Origin: Agapetus fuscipes
Lineage: Eukaryota > Arthropoda > Insecta > Trichoptera > Glossosomatidae
Length of the DNA: 64,000 nt
Direction: 5' to 3'
Assembly: GCA_951799405.1 (NCBI GenBank)
Contig: OX637362.1
Location: forward strand, 12,944,493-13,008,492
The notes beneath the pieces are model-generated. The model searched no databases, was not told the origin of the DNA, and saw only the letters and a list, made by a program, of their open reading frames with translations. This document shows positions 62,500 through 64,000 of this stretch, one piece after another; positions within the stretch are counted from its first letter, which is position 1, and every line of letters starts with the position of its first letter. The position numbers and the translations under genes are program-made.

Positions 62500-62900
62500 A
62501 TTAAGGAGGTTTTTTTTTGTACCTTTTAGACATTTAGATATAATTGAATATTTACGTACGGATTTTTATACTTTTAAGCAGAATTTCACTTTATTTTAAA
62601 ATTTAATTTAAAAACAATGAAGACTTTTCCACTCAAGGTGACACCCGTGTTTTATAAAATTATTTTTATTTTTTCATTACACCCACTCCTACACGTTATA
62701 TTTTCTAGGAACACATTTTTATTTACTCGTCTTTATTTTATTTTTAATAAATCATCCAATCCAACGCAAAAAGCCAAAAAAAATAAACCCTCCTTTGAAA
62801 TAAAAACTTGAAATAAAGCACCCCTCGAATTTTATAATTTAATTAAAATATTATATTAATCTTCAGTAAATTAAATTTTTTAGTCATGGTTTTGATCTGA
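62500..62900. other. No recognised feature
   Basis: AT-rich unmatched sequence. Confidence 0.35.
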
Positions 62901-62904
62901 ATAT

Positions 62905-63182
62905 TTCTGTCGGTAGCTCAACTGATAGAACGGTGACATCCAAAATCAGACGGCATCGATCGAGTATCGTCGAGGAATAAGACGTTAGCACTCAAATTTG
63001 CCTTATTCAATTAAGTGCAAGTTCAAACCCCGCCTGCGCCGTGTACTATCGACAATTGCTTTGACCCTGGTTCAGCAGATCTCATTAGTTAATAATTCAT
63101 TGAAATATTAAATTATTTATTGAATATGTTAATATCTACCTGTTCCTGGTCAGGCAAAGAAGGTTGATCAAGTGCATTCCCT
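62905..63182 (+). mobile_element. S3 SINE-like copy with recognisable A box
   Basis: CGGTAGCTCAACTGATAGAA gives an A-box-like sequence. B-box-like GTTCAAACCCC lies about 100 bp later, after an apparent insert. Then TTTGACCCTGGTTCAGCAGA, TGGTCAGGCAAAGAAGG and GTGCATTCCC. It abuts the R260 copy at 63187. Confidence 0.65.
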
Positions 63183-63186
63183 TTTC

Positions 63187-63368
63187 CTTGACTTACAGGT
63201 TGGTATGCGGCTGACCACTCACGCTGTAAAAATTGGTTCACTTTGCCAATTTCACCTCTGTTTCAGGGAAGGGTGGCAAGAGTTGCAGGGTGTGTGTCCA
63301 TTTGAGATTTGGGTTTTTATGTTGTAGGTCCACATGCGGCATGTGCAAGCGCGAACTTGTACGTGTCT
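63187..63368 (+). repeat. R260 copy split by a 196-bp insertion
   Basis: TTCCTTGACTTACAGGTTGG to TTGTACGTGTCT, resuming with the same 12 bp at 63565 and ending near 63655. Confidence 0.85.
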
Positions 63369-63564
63369 TCGATTACGTGAGTATATATATATATATTTTT
63401 ATACCACAACCGTATTAATTGAACCACCTGACGATGCAAACGGATGTTTGCGAAACCGGTTGTGATATAAAAATATATATACTCACGTCATCAAAACAAA
63501 GCTGTTGTTCTTTTATCCTTAATGATGAACGATTACAAAGTTAATGCCTCTACAATCAATAAAA
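63369..63564 (+). mobile_element. 196-bp hammerhead-like insertion with 12-bp duplication
   Basis: TTGTACGTGTCT is duplicated at both edges. Inside, inverted arms (63375-63412 and 63457-63488) enclose ACCACCTGACGATGCAAACG, GTTTGCGAAACCGGTTGTG: the CTGACGA core, a GCAAAC/GTTTGC stem II, GAAAC, a minimal stem III and GTT. CAC/GTG can close stem I. The element ends CAATAAAA. Class unknown; it could be a non-autonomous Penelope or retrozyme relative. Confidence 0.75.
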
Positions 63565-63655
63565 TTGTACGTGTCTGTTTGTGAGAAGGCATATTATAAT
63601 GTTAATCTCCAATGGTACATATCTTTGCAATTTATACTAGATTAGATTAAATTTC
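63565..63655 (+). repeat. R260 copy, second part
   Basis: TTGTACGTGTCTGTTTGTG to the tail ACTAGATTAGATTAAAT. Confidence 0.85.
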
Positions 63656-63745
63656 CTCTGCCAAAACACTTCAACGGCACTACAACAAGTGTCATAGACC
63701 CCTAGAGTCTTTGAGATTTAGGGAGTCTCCCGCACAGGATTTCTT
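63655..63745. repeat. Short low-copy repeat
   Basis: CGGCACTACAACAAGTGTCA, AGACCCCTAGAGTCTTTGAG and GGGAGTCTCCCGCACAGGAT match 30905-30972 and 38522-38590. Confidence 0.5.
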
Positions 63746-64000
63746 AAAAAAAAACTCTTCACAAATCTATTTAAAAAAAAGCAAAATAAAACTTTTCTTC
63801 GTAAACGATTTCAAAATTATTTTTAAAGTTGATTACAGATTGACAACGAAAAACAATGCTTACTTTTATGTAAATGTCGTAAAATTTCCGTGAATTTAAT
63901 CATTGGAATAAAATAAATGTAATTTGCAATAATTGAAAATGCTTAGTACCTAATGGTTGGTGAGGTCACGCTATTCCTACAAGTCACGATTTTATTTTGA

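Overview
This is intergenic, repeat-dominated DNA from a eukaryote, almost certainly an invertebrate animal. The evidence is the content: tRNA-derived and 5S-derived SINEs, Jockey-, RTE- and L2/CR1-type LINEs, a Penelope-like element, Helitrons, hAT-like and mariner-like MITEs, and AT-rich filler. There are no operons, Shine-Dalgarno sites or dense bacterial ORFs. The 3' ends of the RTE-type fragments resemble those I associate with arthropod genomes, so an arthropod is my best guess, but I cannot name the species. I see no convincing host protein-coding gene.

Family names used below. R260 is an approximately 260-bp dispersed repeat whose 5' landmark is TTCCTTGACTTATAGGTTGG and whose 3' end is a short tandem tail (TTAGA, TTTAGA or TTATAGA units). 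It is the commonest element, with about 45 copies or fragments, and '+' means landmark to tail. SINE1 and SINE2 are tRNA-like SINEs that occur alone or joined as SINE1-SINE2. S3 is a third SINE-like family with a tRNA-like B box. L2 denotes 3' ends of an L2/CR1-like LINE. RTEfam denotes 3' ends of non-LTR ORF2s carrying a GRGRPRK motif.

Layout. 1-9.8 kb: SINEs, R260, a 30-bp minisatellite, a 104-bp-arm perfect palindrome. 10.66-15.0 kb: a small MITE split by a complete-looking two-ORF Jockey-type retrotransposon (10828-14928), the only long intact coding unit. 15.0-19.1 kb: R260 copies split by a hAT-like element and a mariner-like MITE, plus a heat-shock-like promoter motif cluster. 19.7-31.6 kb: mixed R260, L2, RTE and SINE copies, including a three-level nest at 28.3-29.7 kb with a 5S-headed SINE at its core. 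31.9-36.1 kb: a Helitron-like element containing 13 tandem units of about 263 bp; a short copy without the array lies at 45.85-46.61 kb. 36.2-64 kb: more R260, an L2 ORF fragment, two 586-bp LTR-like insertions, the longest RTEfam fragment, a Penelope GIY-YIG remnant and a 196-bp hammerhead-like insertion.

How the parts relate. The window is a record of nested transposition. R260 copies repeatedly serve as the landing site for other elements, and the matching target duplications let element boundaries be read directly. SINE1 shares its 3' tail with the local L2 LINE, its probable source of reverse transcriptase. Several palindromes and short insertions carry hammerhead-like cores and may be linked to Penelope-like elements.
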